Shown here: one piece after another, positions 1 to 8,115 of the stretch
Numbering within the stretch: position 1 is the stretch's first letter
How the letters are laid out: every line of letters starts with the position of its first letter
Assembly (NCBI GenBank): GCA_964454015.1
Contig: CAYVQF010000053.1
Location: forward strand, 1 to 42,243
Direction of reading: 5' to 3'
DNA: 42,243 nt
From: CAYVQF01 sp964454015
Lineage (GTDB): Bacteria; Myxococcota_A; Bradymonadia; UBA4248
Program-made: the position numbers and the translations under genes
Notes under the pieces: generated by a model
Database searches by the model: none
The model's input: only the letters and a program-made list of their open reading frames with translations
Told to the model about the DNA's origin: nothing

Positions 1-1047
1 AATCTGCGCGACCCGACCTTGAATCGCCTCGGTCTTGCCAGCGCCGTTGATCACCGTGGTGTTGTCCTTGTCGATGGTGACCCGTTCGGCCTCACCGAGA
101 TCGTCCATCCCGACGTTCTCGAGCTTCATGCCCAAGTCATCGGACACCACGTTGCCGCCCGTCAGGATCGCGATGTCCTGCAAAATCGCCTTGCGCCGAT
201 CACCAAAACCAGGCGCTTTGACCGCCGCCACCTGCAGGGCGCCGCGCATCTTGTTCACCACCAGCGTCGCGAGGGCTTCGCCTTCGATATCCTCGGCGAT
301 GATCAGCAGCGGCCTATTGGCACCAGCCACCTTCTCCAACACTGGGATCAACTCGGACATGGCCGACACCTTCTTCTCGTAAAGAAGGATCTTGGGCTTG
401 TCGAGCACCGCTTCCATCCGCTCCGGGTTCGTCACGAAGTAAGGAGAGACATAGCCCCGGTCGAACTGCATGCCCTCGACCACCTCGAGCTCCGTCTCCA
501 GACCTTTGGCTTCCTCGACGGTGATCACGCCTTCCTTGCCCACTTCGTCCATGGCCTCGGCAATGATCTTGCCGACGGTCGCATCGGAGTTGGCCGAGAT
601 CGTTCCGACCTGCATGATTTCCAGCGGAGACTGGGTGGGGCGCGCCATCTTCCGAATCTCAGCCACCACGGCCTCAACGGCTTTGTCGATACCGCGCTTG
701 AGGGCCATCGGGTTGTGACCCGCCGCCACGAACTTCGCGCCTTCGCGGAAAATGGCCTGCGCCAACACCGTCGCCGTCGTGGTCCCGTCGCCGGCCACAT
801 CGCTGGTCTTGGAGGCAACCTCTTTGACCATCTGGGCGCCCATGTTCTCGAACTTGTCTTCCAGCTCGGTCTCCTTGGCCACGGTCACGCCATCTTTGGT
901 GATCGTCGGGGAGCCGTAAGACTTCTCGATCACCACATTGCGACCCTTGGGCCCCAAGGTCACCTTGACCACATCGGCCATCTGGTTCACACCCTGCAAA
1001 ATCCGTCGACGCGCACGCTCGTCAAAAATGATCTCTTTCGCTGCCAT
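1..1047 (-). CDS. groEL: Chaperonin GroEL, 60 kDa subunit (C-terminus cut off by window edge)
   Basis: Cytoplasmic ATP-dependent chaperonin that forms double heptameric rings and folds proteins with GroES. The minus strand reads without a stop from ATG at 1047 to base 1, giving 349 residues of the usual ~540; the apical domain end, second intermediate and second equatorial segments lie outside. Visible hallmarks are the start MAAKEIIFDE, the ATP-binding loop GDGTTTATVLA (about residues 85-95), TLGPKGRNVV near residue 30 and the apical segment RPLLIIAEDIEGEALATLVV. It lies 111 bp downstream of groES on the same strand, the usual groESL order. Being open at the edge, its true end is unknown. 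Family assignment is very secure. Confidence 0.97.
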   Translation of the reverse strand, partial: MAAKEIIFDERARRRILQGVNQMADVVKVTLGPKGRNVVIEKSYGSPTITKDGVTVAKETELEDKFENMGAQMVKEVASKTSDVAGDGTTTATVLAQAIFREGAKFVAAGHNPMALKRGIDKAVEAVVAEIRKMARPTQSPLEIMQVGTISANSDATVGKIIAEAMDEVGKEGVITVEEAKGLETELEVVEGMQFDRGYVSPYFVTNPERMEAVLDKPKILLYEKKVSAMSELIPVLEKVAGANRPLLIIAEDIEGEALATLVVNKMRGALQVAAVKAPGFGDRRKAILQDIAILTGGNVVSDDLGMKLENVGMDDLGEAERVTIDKDNTTVINGAGKTEAIQGRVAQI

Positions 1048-1158
1048 GACTACTTGCTCCTGCACGGGACTCCGCCCGGCGAATGGTGGCGCGACGCATC
1101 GGCGCCGCGAACGCTAAAACCATGTTGACCGCGACTGGCGCGGCCTCACACCCATGCC

Positions 1159-1446
1159 TTAGGAAATAATCCCAACGATGTCGTCTTCGCGAAGAATGAT
1201 GTGGTCTACCCCGTCGATCTTGATCTCCGAGCCCGCGTATTTACCAAAAAGGACCCGATCATCGACCTTCACGTCGACCGCAATCAACTCTCCCTGATCA
1301 TTGCGCTTGCCCACGCCGACAGCCACCACGATCCCTTCTTGTGGCTTCTCCTTCGCGGTGTCAGGGATGATGATCCCACCAGCGCTGATGGTCTCATGTT
1401 CAATACGTTTCACGACGATACGATCTTGTAGCGGACGAACCTTCAT
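1159..1446 (-). CDS. groES: Co-chaperonin GroES
   Basis: The 95-residue lid of the GroEL chamber. It has the family length and the typical start MKVRPLQDRIVVKR, the mobile-loop region ETISAGGIIIPDTAKEKPQEG (residues ~18-38) and the C-terminal DDIVGIIS. A GAGGGGTG Shine-Dalgarno sits about 6 bases before the ATG. It is first in the groES-groEL pair. I looked for the HrcA operator CIRCE (TTAGCACTC-N9-GAGTGCTAA) in the 316 bp upstream and did not see it, so heat-shock control, if present, works another way. Confidence 0.97.
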   Translation of the reverse strand: MKVRPLQDRIVVKRIEHETISAGGIIIPDTAKEKPQEGIVVAVGVGKRNDQGELIAVDVKVDDRVLFGKYAGSEIKIDGVDHIILREDDIVGIIS

Positions 1447-1535
1447 CGCTTCTCACCCCTCATGATTGGGTTGGTTGACCAAAACGGCCTCAGCCACGAC
1501 GGCGACTTACCGCGGGCCCTCGGCGAACGGCCGCA

Positions 1536-1563
1536 AGCCTAGACACCAGCCAAGCGCCGTCAA
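1536..1563 (-). promoter_or_regulatory. Candidate groES promoter
   Basis: On the minus strand TTGACG (1558-1563) and TAGGCT (1536-1541) are separated by 16 bases, resembling a sigma-70-type -35/-10 pair. It would give a leader of roughly 80 bases before groES. Spotted by eye only; no CIRCE-like palindrome overlaps it. Confidence 0.35.
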
Positions 1564-1665
1564 CGGCCAATCGCACTTTTTTCCGCCCCCCTCACCACCT
1601 CGACAAGCAGGCACCCGCCAAGCGCCCCCGCGCCAACCCTTCAGCACGGGAATGGGGCGATATGG

Positions 1666-1695
1666 TTGCGTCCTTTGCGCTGGGGGTGTTAGATT
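1666..1695 (+). promoter_or_regulatory. Candidate promoter for the HD/HD-GYP-like gene
   Basis: TTGCGT (1666-1671) and TAGATT (1690-1695) are separated by 18 bases, about 70 bases before the GTG start at 1763. With the groES candidate it would make 1447-1762 a divergent promoter region; I see no gene in that 316-bp stretch. Confidence 0.3.
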
Positions 1696-1762
1696 CTGCC
1701 TCGCACGGTGGTGCTGCGCATCGGATGGTCCGCCGCACGACCACCGGCCCAAGGGAGTGCCT

Positions 1763-3028
1763 GTGAGCGTCAAGCTCTCTCACATTCTTAGCGCCCTGAG
1801 CCAAGCGGCAGATCTCGCTGAGGCCAAAGACCTCGGACACGGTCAGCGCGTCGCCATTTTGGCCCTCCACATCACTGAAGCCATCGGCGCCCTCGACCCC
1901 GAGGCAAGGGCCGATCTCTGCGTCGCAGCCCTGCTCCACGATCTGGCCATCCCCGCGGTCGTGTACGACCTCTACGCTGGCTCCGCCACCCCTGAGCGCA
2001 CCCTCTTGGCGGACTATCCTTCGTACCAAAGCGGGGCTTTCGCCCCAGATCACCAGGCTGATTTGCTCGCCCCGCGGATCGCCGGACACGCCGAAATCGG
2101 CGCTCGCACCCTGCGCCAACTCGGCTACGCCGACCAGGCCGCCGATATCCTCGCCTGGCATCACCACACCTGGGAGCAGCTCCAAAACCAGCCCAGCACG
2201 AACGTCACCCTGGGCGCCCAGATCCTGGCCTTGGCCGACCTCCTCGAGACGGCGACCCGAGCCTTTGACACCGTCGAAGAGCGACGCCACCTCGCCACCC
2301 AGGTCGTCGAACGCATCCCGCCCCATCTCGTACAGCCAGAGCTCGTAGCGGCCGCCATGCTCCCCTTGAGCCACATCGACACCTGGGAAGCCGTCTTCTT
2401 CCTCGACCGCATCGAGGAAAAACTCGACACCTGCCTGCGGGCCCGCTACCCCGAAAACATCACGTGGGAGGCACTTGAAGCCCATCTGCAGGTGCTCGCC
2501 GACTTCGTCGACGCCCAGAGCCCCTATATGGCCGGCCACTCCCGCGCCGTCGCCCGACTCGCACGCCACATCGGCGAGCGCATCGGACTTGCGCCCCAAC
2601 AACTCGACAGCCTGCACCTCGCCGCGCTCGTCCACGGCGTCGGTCGCCTGGCCCTGCCTTGCGCCATTCTCGACAAAAAGGGCGGCCTCAGCGGCGACGA
2701 GTTTGCGCAGCTACACGCCTACCCCTCCCTGACCCGCGAGGTCTTCGCCCCCCTGCGGGACTTGGCTGCCATCGTCGATGACGCCAGCACCCACCGCGAG
2801 AAGCTCGACGGCTCGGGCTACCCAGAGGGACGTATCGGCGAACACATCCCGCTCTTCGGGCGCATCCTCGCCGTCGCCGATACCTTCGTCGCCCTCATCG
2901 CAGACCGACCTTACCGGCCGGCCCACAGCAGAAGCCGCGCCATCGCCATCATCCAAGCCGAGAGCGCTCGCCTCTTCGATGGACTCGTCACGGACGCCCT
3001 TGAAGCTGTCTATCGCGAAGGCTATTGA
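1763..3028 (+). CDS. Two-module HD / HD-GYP-like protein with incomplete metal sites
   Basis: 421 residues from GTG 1763, chosen because AAGGGAG lies 5 bases upstream and the longer reading frame starts in unlikely sequence. The N-terminal half (about residues 20-150) looks like an HD hydrolase fold: LLHDLA (H59-D60), later GHAEIGA and AWHHHTW. The C-terminal half (about 250-415) looks like HD-GYP: GHSRAVARLARHIGE, LVHGVGRLALP, then EKLDGSGYPEG and ILAVADTFVALIADRPYR. HD-GYP proteins normally hydrolyse cyclic-di-GMP. Here the second module has H-G where the catalytic H-D should be, and the first has H-D but no GYP. It may be a c-di-GMP sensor rather than an enzyme; that is inference. The next gene starts 2 bp after its stop. 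Confidence 0.8.
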   Translation: MSVKLSHILSALSQAADLAEAKDLGHGQRVAILALHITEAIGALDPEARADLCVAALLHDLAIPAVVYDLYAGSATPERTLLADYPSYQSGAFAPDHQADLLAPRIAGHAEIGARTLRQLGYADQAADILAWHHHTWEQLQNQPSTNVTLGAQILALADLLETATRAFDTVEERRHLATQVVERIPPHLVQPELVAAAMLPLSHIDTWEAVFFLDRIEEKLDTCLRARYPENITWEALEAHLQVLADFVDAQSPYMAGHSRAVARLARHIGERIGLAPQQLDSLHLAALVHGVGRLALPCAILDKKGGLSGDEFAQLHAYPSLTREVFAPLRDLAAIVDDASTHREKLDGSGYPEGRIGEHIPLFGRILAVADTFVALIADRPYRPAHSRSRAIAIIQAESARLFDGLVTDALEAVYREGY

Positions 3029-3030
3029 CC

Positions 3031-3528
3031 ATGCCAACGCTCGTCCCGGGCCCAAACCCGCCCATCAGCCTTCGACCTCCCCCTGCTCGCTGTCACGCCG
3101 GCGGCGGCTGGCCGCCGGCCCCCCCTCCCTCCCACTCGGGTGGCGCCTGGGCCCCTGCCCCACCGCCAAGCGGAGCGCCACCGCAGCCTCCGCAACCTTT
3201 CCAGCCGCCAGCGCCGCCACACTACAACCCAAACGGACCGCCGCAACCCAATGCAGAGCCCGAACCCATCGACCCCGACGAGCTCCTCGATCGGGCCGGC
3301 TTTGGACTCCTGCTCGGTGCACTCGCCATCGTCCTCTGCTGCCTCCCCGTAGGCATCTTCGGTGCGCTCTTCCCACTATCGGTCTACAAAGAACTCCCAC
3401 GTATCCCAGATCCTGCCATCCAGACGCGGCTGCGCAAGCGCGCCACCCTGGCCATCATCCTCTGTGCCACCGCGACCCTACTCGCGCTCGTGGCCTACAC
3501 CTTTGCCTTCGCCGCAGGCTGCCGCTGA
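3031..3528 (+). CDS. Proline-rich N-terminus, two-helix membrane protein
   Basis: 165 residues from ATG 3031, directly after the HD/HD-GYP-like gene and probably co-transcribed with it. The first ~75 residues are mostly Pro, Gly and Ala with PPP and APPP runs. Two hydrophobic helices follow, around FGLLLGALAIVLCCLPVGIFGALF and ATLAIILCATATLLALVAYTFAF, with a short basic loop (RLRKRA) between. This resembles the many small Pro-rich/two-helix (CD225- or DUF4190-like) membrane proteins of myxobacteria, but I do not recognise a specific family. The Pro-rich tail may bind a partner. Function unknown. Confidence 0.65.
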   Translation: MPTLVPGPNPPISLRPPPARCHAGGGWPPAPPPSHSGGAWAPAPPPSGAPPQPPQPFQPPAPPHYNPNGPPQPNAEPEPIDPDELLDRAGFGLLLGALAIVLCCLPVGIFGALFPLSVYKELPRIPDPAIQTRLRKRATLAIILCATATLLALVAYTFAFAAGCR

Positions 3529-3717
3529 TCCCACCTTCACTAACCTTTCTCGGCCATACGGCGCGCGTCACCCCACTTTCACCTTCGCCTGCCCGTTTGA
3601 CTTTCTTGACGACACTCCGCAATTTGTTAAGACCTTTGGCGCGGCTTGGTCAAGCCCAAGGTCCATTCTTTGACCCAAGCCCATCTTTGCGACAATTTTG
3701 CGTTTGACTCCTTGGCA

Positions 3718-3731
3718 AAGGCAAGTGCCTT
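3718..3731. promoter_or_regulatory. Short inverted repeat upstream of the FHA gene
   Basis: AAGGCA-AG-TGCCTT is a perfect 6-bp inverted repeat with a 2-base centre, 46 bases before the ATG at 3777. It lies in the 248-bp intergenic stretch 3529-3776, where I see no gene. It could be a regulator operator; there is no further evidence. Confidence 0.25.
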
Positions 3732-3776
3732 AGGCCAATTGAACTGTTAACTTCGACTCCTGTTGGTGACGAGACC

Positions 3777-4736
3777 ATGATGCGTCAGCCTGCCTCCGGC
3801 CGTTACGTCCTGAAGTTCATCTCAGGGAAATACCAAGGTGGCGAGTTCCCTCTGGACATGAACCAGGAACTCATCATCGGACGCAGCAGCGAGCTGGAGA
3901 TGGTCCTGGTCGAGGACATGGTCTCCAGACACCACGCCAAAATCACCACCACCAACAACGAAATCTGGATCGAAGACCTCGGCAGCACCAACGGTTCCTT
4001 CGTCAACGGCGAGAAAATCACCCGGGTCCGCCTCAAAGAGGGCGACCGTATCCTCATCGGCACCTCCATCATCAAGCTGGTCTATGAGGAAGCAGCCCAA
4101 GCGCCTGAAGCGCCGCCTGCAGCCTTCCCCAACACGGCCAACCGCCGCTCCGTCGCGCCCCACCACACCCAGCACGGGGCCACCCTCAGCGGCGTCCTCT
4201 CAGGCATCATCGATCAGGTCCCCCTCCCCGATCTCCTCCAGCTCTTTGGCTCCTCCAAGAGAACGGGCTGCCTCATCATCAACTCCAATAATTCTGAAGG
4301 CCGCGTCTACCTCCGTGAAGGGCGAGTCTACGCCGCCGTCATCGACGGCAACCTCGACATCCCCATGGAGAAAGCCTTCTACCGCATGATGAGCTGGACC
4401 ACGGGCTCCTTCCTCCTGGACACCTCCATCTCCGCCGAGTTCGAAGAGAGTATCAACGAATCCGTCGAGTCCCTCATGATGGAAGGGATGCGCATCCTCG
4501 ACGAAATTCGAGCCATTGGCACAGACGTCCCCGACTACAATGCCCACCTCCTGCTGCCCATGCCTCTGGTACCACCCCTGCGCAATCTGACGCCTGCCCT
4601 CCTCGACACCCTGCAGTTGGTCCACAACTATCGCCACGTCGAGACCGTGCTCAACAAGAGCTTGGCCACGGACTTAGAGACCCTGCAAGACATCGTCTAT
4701 CTCATCCGCAACGACTATCTGCGCACCGAAGACTGA
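3777..4736 (+). CDS. FHA domain - DUF4388 signalling protein
   Basis: 319 residues, cytoplasmic, no signal peptide. Residues ~10-105 are an FHA domain, which binds phosphothreonine: GRSSELEM, VSRHHAKI and LGSTNGSFVNGEKI carry the conserved Arg, Ser-x-x-His and Asn residues. Residues ~138-225 match DUF4388 (PATAN-like): LSGVLSGIIDQVPLPDLLQLF, then GRVYLREGRVYAAVIDG and MSWTTGSFLLD. A helical C-terminus follows. Such proteins typically read Ser/Thr-kinase output in delta-type bacteria; the kinase at 16305-19049 is a possible but unproven partner. The ATG is doubled (3777/3780) and no strong ribosome site is visible. Convergent with the next gene. Confidence 0.88.
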   Translation: MMRQPASGRYVLKFISGKYQGGEFPLDMNQELIIGRSSELEMVLVEDMVSRHHAKITTTNNEIWIEDLGSTNGSFVNGEKITRVRLKEGDRILIGTSIIKLVYEEAAQAPEAPPAAFPNTANRRSVAPHHTQHGATLSGVLSGIIDQVPLPDLLQLFGSSKRTGCLIINSNNSEGRVYLREGRVYAAVIDGNLDIPMEKAFYRMMSWTTGSFLLDTSISAEFEESINESVESLMMEGMRILDEIRAIGTDVPDYNAHLLLPMPLVPPLRNLTPALLDTLQLVHNYRHVETVLNKSLATDLETLQDIVYLIRNDYLRTED

Positions 4737-4805
4737 GCGCAACGCCATCCGCCGCCCGCGCAACCCCCTTGACAGCGCGCGCCCGCAGGCCCGTGGTTCA
4801 TAAGC

Positions 4806-5903
4806 CTAAAATCGGCCGCCCAACACCACCTGAGTGCCCTGGGGATCGAAGCCCACGGCCACGGAAGACGATGACGTGCCGGCCAAATGCTCCCAAAGAA
4901 AGAGAGTCACGCCGGCGCTGAGGGCCGCCACCCCCAAGCCCAACGCCACCGCCCCCCCGGCCCGCGTCGAAAAAACTCGCTCGCAGTCCTGCACCGCACC
5001 GCTACAGGTCGTCTCCCCGTCGATGGCCAGCAGCACCACGCCTGCCACCCCCAACACCGTGCCGCCCCCGGTCAGGGTCCACGCCCACAAGTCGCGGTCC
5101 AGGCTCTCCACCCAGCCGCCCGTGCGACCTCCCGTAAAAACGGGCGTGGTCAGCGGCCGCAGGTGCACCACCAGGTAGGTCGGCCCGTCGCCATCCTGAA
5201 GCGCCAACTGCTCCGTCACCGCCCCAAATCCCTCACGTGTGAGGACCACCTCATGCGTCCCCGGCGGCAAGGTCCCCACATGGCGACCGCGAGCGACCGG
5301 CGCCCCGTTGATCCCGATCTCCGTATCATCAGGCGTAGCAAAGATCGCCACCCGGACCTCGCCCATCACCGCCTTGACCACCACCTCCTGCGTCCGCGCC
5401 TGCGGGGCGCCGAGCTCCCGTAAACTCGACCGCACCATCGCCGACAGCGCCTCGAGGGCCTCCTCAGCGGTACACACCTCGCAGCTCCCCTGGTTCGAAT
5501 GCTGGAGCTGCCCACCTCGCAGCTCGAAGAGACGCAGCCTAAAGGTAAAGAACTGCAACTCCTCCTCGATCTCGACGACGATACCGTATTGCGCCTCCAG
5601 TGCGTTGCCCGTCAGAGCGAGACAACCCGTGGTCAGACAACCCACGATCTCTGGGGCCATCGCCGCCAGGCGAGAACGGCTCTCCTGGTAGCGCAACACG
5701 GAGAAAGCGCCGTGGCCCAGCAGGGCCTCTTCCACCACCCCCACCGCACGTTGCACGTCTGCGTCGCGCATCCCCCCTTTGGCCGCGCACGACAACAGCG
5801 CGACCGTCGGCCGCGCTTCCTGAGCCTCGAGACCGCCGACCATCAGCAACAACGCTCCGCAAAAGGCGCTCAACAGCCAGCAAGCACGACCTCTCGCCTT
5901 CAT
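4806..5903 (-). CDS. Exported PEGA-domain membrane protein
   Basis: 365 residues from ATG 5903, preferred over an in-frame ATG 27 bases earlier because AGAGAGGTGG stands just before it. A signal peptide (MKARGRACWLLSAFCGALLL...LEAQ) leads into a region resembling periplasmic nucleotide-like binding folds of such proteins (PTVALLSCAA, VVEEALLGHGAFSVL). Residues ~180-250 form a PEGA domain: VRVAIFATPDDTEIGINGAPV, then GTLPPGTHEVVLTREGF. PEGA domains are small surface-associated beta-sandwich modules. Two hydrophobic stretches near the C-terminus (WTLTGGGTVLGVAGVVLLAI and GGAVALGLGVAALSAGVTLFLWE) are likely membrane helices. Last gene of the alaS-rib-nusB run. Exact role unknown. Confidence 0.78.
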   Translation of the reverse strand: MKARGRACWLLSAFCGALLLMVGGLEAQEARPTVALLSCAAKGGMRDADVQRAVGVVEEALLGHGAFSVLRYQESRSRLAAMAPEIVGCLTTGCLALTGNALEAQYGIVVEIEEELQFFTFRLRLFELRGGQLQHSNQGSCEVCTAEEALEALSAMVRSSLRELGAPQARTQEVVVKAVMGEVRVAIFATPDDTEIGINGAPVARGRHVGTLPPGTHEVVLTREGFGAVTEQLALQDGDGPTYLVVHLRPLTTPVFTGGRTGGWVESLDRDLWAWTLTGGGTVLGVAGVVLLAIDGETTCSGAVQDCERVFSTRAGGAVALGLGVAALSAGVTLFLWEHLAGTSSSSVAVGFDPQGTQVVLGGRF

Positions 5904-5969
5904 TATCCACCTCTCTCCCGAAAGAGCCATAGCATCCTCAGCCGCAGTCTAGTCGCGACGACGCGTGAA

Positions 5970-6686
5970 TCATAGCACGTCGGCACTGGTCTTCACCTGC
6001 CGCAAGGGGCTCTCCAGCAACTCCACGTGCAACGCCAACGCCAGGCGCGCCGCCACAGGAAGCGCATCCACTTCGAGCAACATCACCCCCAGGGGACCCA
6101 AGGACAGCCGCGTCGACACCTGCCCCAGGGGGGGATCCTGCAGCGCCTCGAAGACTTCCACCGCCCGCCCGTCGCTGCGCAATGCCGTGACGCGTTGGCT
6201 CACGCTATCCCGCAGGGCCGGCGGCGCCGCCGCCCGCTCGACCACCACGATCCGCCCGACCTCACGCGCACCTGCCCGCAGCACCACCTGCCCAGAGCCC
6301 TCGTCAAGCCAAAGAGACACGGCGCGTCCACCCTCTGCATCGATGAAGTGGATGCGCCCATCCTCTTTGTGCGTCGCCCCGGCCCACACGCCGCGCGCGT
6401 CACGTACCACCACGCGGTTCTCGGCGCGACGAAGCGTAGCCCGCGCCAGCGTCTGGCGTTCGCCATTTTGCCACCGATAGGACGGCCCACGGCGCCGCAA
6501 GTGCCACCGGGAGGGGGCCGCCTCACCCTCCAGGCTCACCCCCACCGAAGCCACCTCCGAGAGCAAGCGCACCTCCCCGGGGCGCTCCTCTTCCTCGCCA
6601 CCGCGACGCATGCAGCCAGCCGCCAGGACCACCAGGCCCAAAGCCAGCACCAACAGCGTCGCCCTTGCACGCGTCACTCTTCTCAT
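5970..6686 (-). CDS. Predicted lipoprotein of unknown function
   Basis: 238 residues. The N-terminus has a basic start (MRRVTRARA), a hydrophobic core and the lipobox LAAGC (Cys25), so it is likely lipid-anchored in the cell envelope. The rest has alternating hydrophobic/charged stretches suggesting beta structure (YRWQNGERQTLARATLRRAENRVVV region, then HKEDGRIHFIDAEGGRAVSLWLD). I recognise no family. It begins 15 bp after nusB on the same strand and precedes the PEGA protein by 66 bp, so it is probably expressed from the same transcript. Confidence 0.7.
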   Translation of the reverse strand: MRRVTRARATLLVLALGLVVLAAGCMRRGGEEEERPGEVRLLSEVASVGVSLEGEAAPSRWHLRRRGPSYRWQNGERQTLARATLRRAENRVVVRDARGVWAGATHKEDGRIHFIDAEGGRAVSLWLDEGSGQVVLRAGAREVGRIVVVERAAAPPALRDSVSQRVTALRSDGRAVEVFEALQDPPLGQVSTRLSLGPLGVMLLEVDALPVAARLALALHVELLESPLRQVKTSADVL

Positions 6687-6701
6687 GCGCAGCGCGCCTC
6701 T

Positions 6702-7631
6702 TCAGATGATCGCGATCCCATTGTCCGTACACAACTGCTGCAGAATGCCGTTGACAAAGCTGCGGCTCTGCTCGGCCCCAAAGAGCTTGGCCAGCTCCAC
6801 GGCCTCGTTGATCACGATCTTCGGCGGCGTCTGCGGCGTCACCAACAGCTCATAGGCGGCCAAACGCAAGATATTGAGATCGATCAAGGCCATGCGACGC
6901 AAACGCCACCGCGCGCTCGAAGCCTGCACCCGTTCGTCCAGCTCTTCCCGGCGCGCGAGGACTTCCTGTGCCAAACGCTGCGCCCGCATGAGGGTCAACC
7001 GCGCGCGCGGATCGACCGCGCCTTCCGCCGTATAGGCGTTGAGAAAAAGCGGCGGCGCGCTCTCCTCATGACCTGACAACAGCGGCAAGAAGCGCGTGCT
7101 CAGCTCGGCCACACTGCAGCCAAACTCCTGCCCATAGAGCAGCGCCAGCGCCCACCCGCGCAGGGTGCGCCTGATCTCCGTTCTGAAACCCGAAAGCTGG
7201 GACAAGACCCGGCGCAGCACCGCCTCGGACACCCCCGCACCGAGCCGCTGCGCCCGCGCCACTGCATCGTCGACGATGACTTGAGAAGCCCGCCCCATGT
7301 CGGTCAAGAGGTCCTGGAGGGCGACATAGAGCACCGCCTCACTCAAACGGTCCAGATGACCGATCCCCGACGCTTCGCACGCCAACTCGAGCAGCTCCCT
7401 GCGCCCCTCGCCTTCGACCAGCAACGCCGCCGCCTCACTCACCGCCACTTCGCTCACGAGCAAGCCCGGACACTGGGCCTGCGCCGCAGCCACCACTGCC
7501 GGATCGTCAACCGCCAGGCCTTGCATTCGCCCAAAGTGCGACAGGCTCACGGCCAAGTCCCGCACCTGGCATTCACGCTCCGAAAGCAACGCCGCGTTGC
7601 CGCGCCGCCCATGTCTTCTGCCTTTTGCCAT
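6702..7631 (-). CDS. nusB: Transcription antitermination factor NusB with an extra N-terminal NusB-like domain
   Basis: 309 residues from ATG 7631 (AAGGGTG upstream; the longer frame overlaps ribH), against ~140-170 for usual NusB. Residues ~150-300 are a clear NusB domain: RRTLRGWALALLYGQEFG, ARREELDERV, LIDLNILRLAAYELL, PPKIVINEAVELAKLFG and RSFVNGILQQL. NusB binds boxA RNA with NusE/S10 and prevents early termination in rRNA operons. Residues ~12-146 look like a diverged second copy: residues 96-146 align without gaps to 250-300 with 13 of 51 identical (my count) plus many conservative changes (VIVDDAVARAQRLGA against IVINEAVELAKLFGA). Sits 13 bp after ribH, the classic ribH-nusB order. 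Confidence 0.93.
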   Translation of the reverse strand: MAKGRRHGRRGNAALLSERECQVRDLAVSLSHFGRMQGLAVDDPAVVAAAQAQCPGLLVSEVAVSEAAALLVEGEGRRELLELACEASGIGHLDRLSEAVLYVALQDLLTDMGRASQVIVDDAVARAQRLGAGVSEAVLRRVLSQLSGFRTEIRRTLRGWALALLYGQEFGCSVAELSTRFLPLLSGHEESAPPLFLNAYTAEGAVDPRARLTLMRAQRLAQEVLARREELDERVQASSARWRLRRMALIDLNILRLAAYELLVTPQTPPKIVINEAVELAKLFGAEQSRSFVNGILQQLCTDNGIAII

Positions 7632-7644
7632 GCTCTTGCACCCT

Positions 7645-8115
7645 TCAACCTTGGGCTTTGCGAAAGAGATCGACCATCTCGATGGCTGCCAACGCCGCCT
7701 CCGCGCCCTTATTGCCCGCCTTCGTCCCTGCCCGCTCGATGGCCTGCTCCAACGTATCCGCCGTGATGACCCCATAACTCATGGGCACCCCCAGCTCCAG
7801 CGAGCTGTTCGCGATGCCCTTGGTCACCTCGGCGGCGATATGGTCGAAGTGCGGCGTCGCACCGCGGATCAACGCCCCCAGGCAAATCACCCCATCGAAG
7901 CGCCCCGTGGCCCCAGCTCTCTTCGCCATCATAGGAATCTCGAAGGAACCAGGAACCCGGTACACCACCACGTCATCAGGACTTGCTCCGTGACGCACCA
8001 ACGCGTCGAGAGCCCCCTCGAGTAGACGATCCGCGATGAAGTGATTGAAACGGCCCACCACCACCGCATAGCGGTGGCCAGTGGCTTGAAGATGTCCCTC
8101 AATGATTGTCGGCAT
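7645..8115 (-). CDS. ribH: 6,7-dimethyl-8-ribityllumazine synthase
   Basis: 156 residues, family length. It condenses 5-amino-6-ribitylamino-uracil with 3,4-dihydroxybutanone-4-phosphate, the penultimate riboflavin step, in the cytoplasm. Motifs: VVGRFNHFIADRLLEGA, YRVPGSFEIP, CLGALIRGATPHFDHIA (catalytic His in the last), and SYGVITADTLEQAIERAGTKAGNKG. Its ATG overlaps the end of ribBX by 17 bp and has GGAAGG upstream, indicating translational coupling. Confidence 0.97.
   Translation of the reverse strand: MPTIIEGHLQATGHRYAVVVGRFNHFIADRLLEGALDALVRHGASPDDVVVYRVPGSFEIPMMAKRAGATGRFDGVICLGALIRGATPHFDHIAAEVTKGIANSSLELGVPMSYGVITADTLEQAIERAGTKAGNKGAEAALAAIEMVDLFRKAQG

Noticed and set aside
19..1128. 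369-codon plus-strand open frame at the left edge
   Set aside because: It is the complement of groEL, which is clearly coding on the minus strand and simply lacks a stop inside the window.
1447..1600. Possible CIRCE heat-shock operator before groES
   Set aside because: No TTAGCACTC-N9-GAGTGCTAA or near match was found on either strand.
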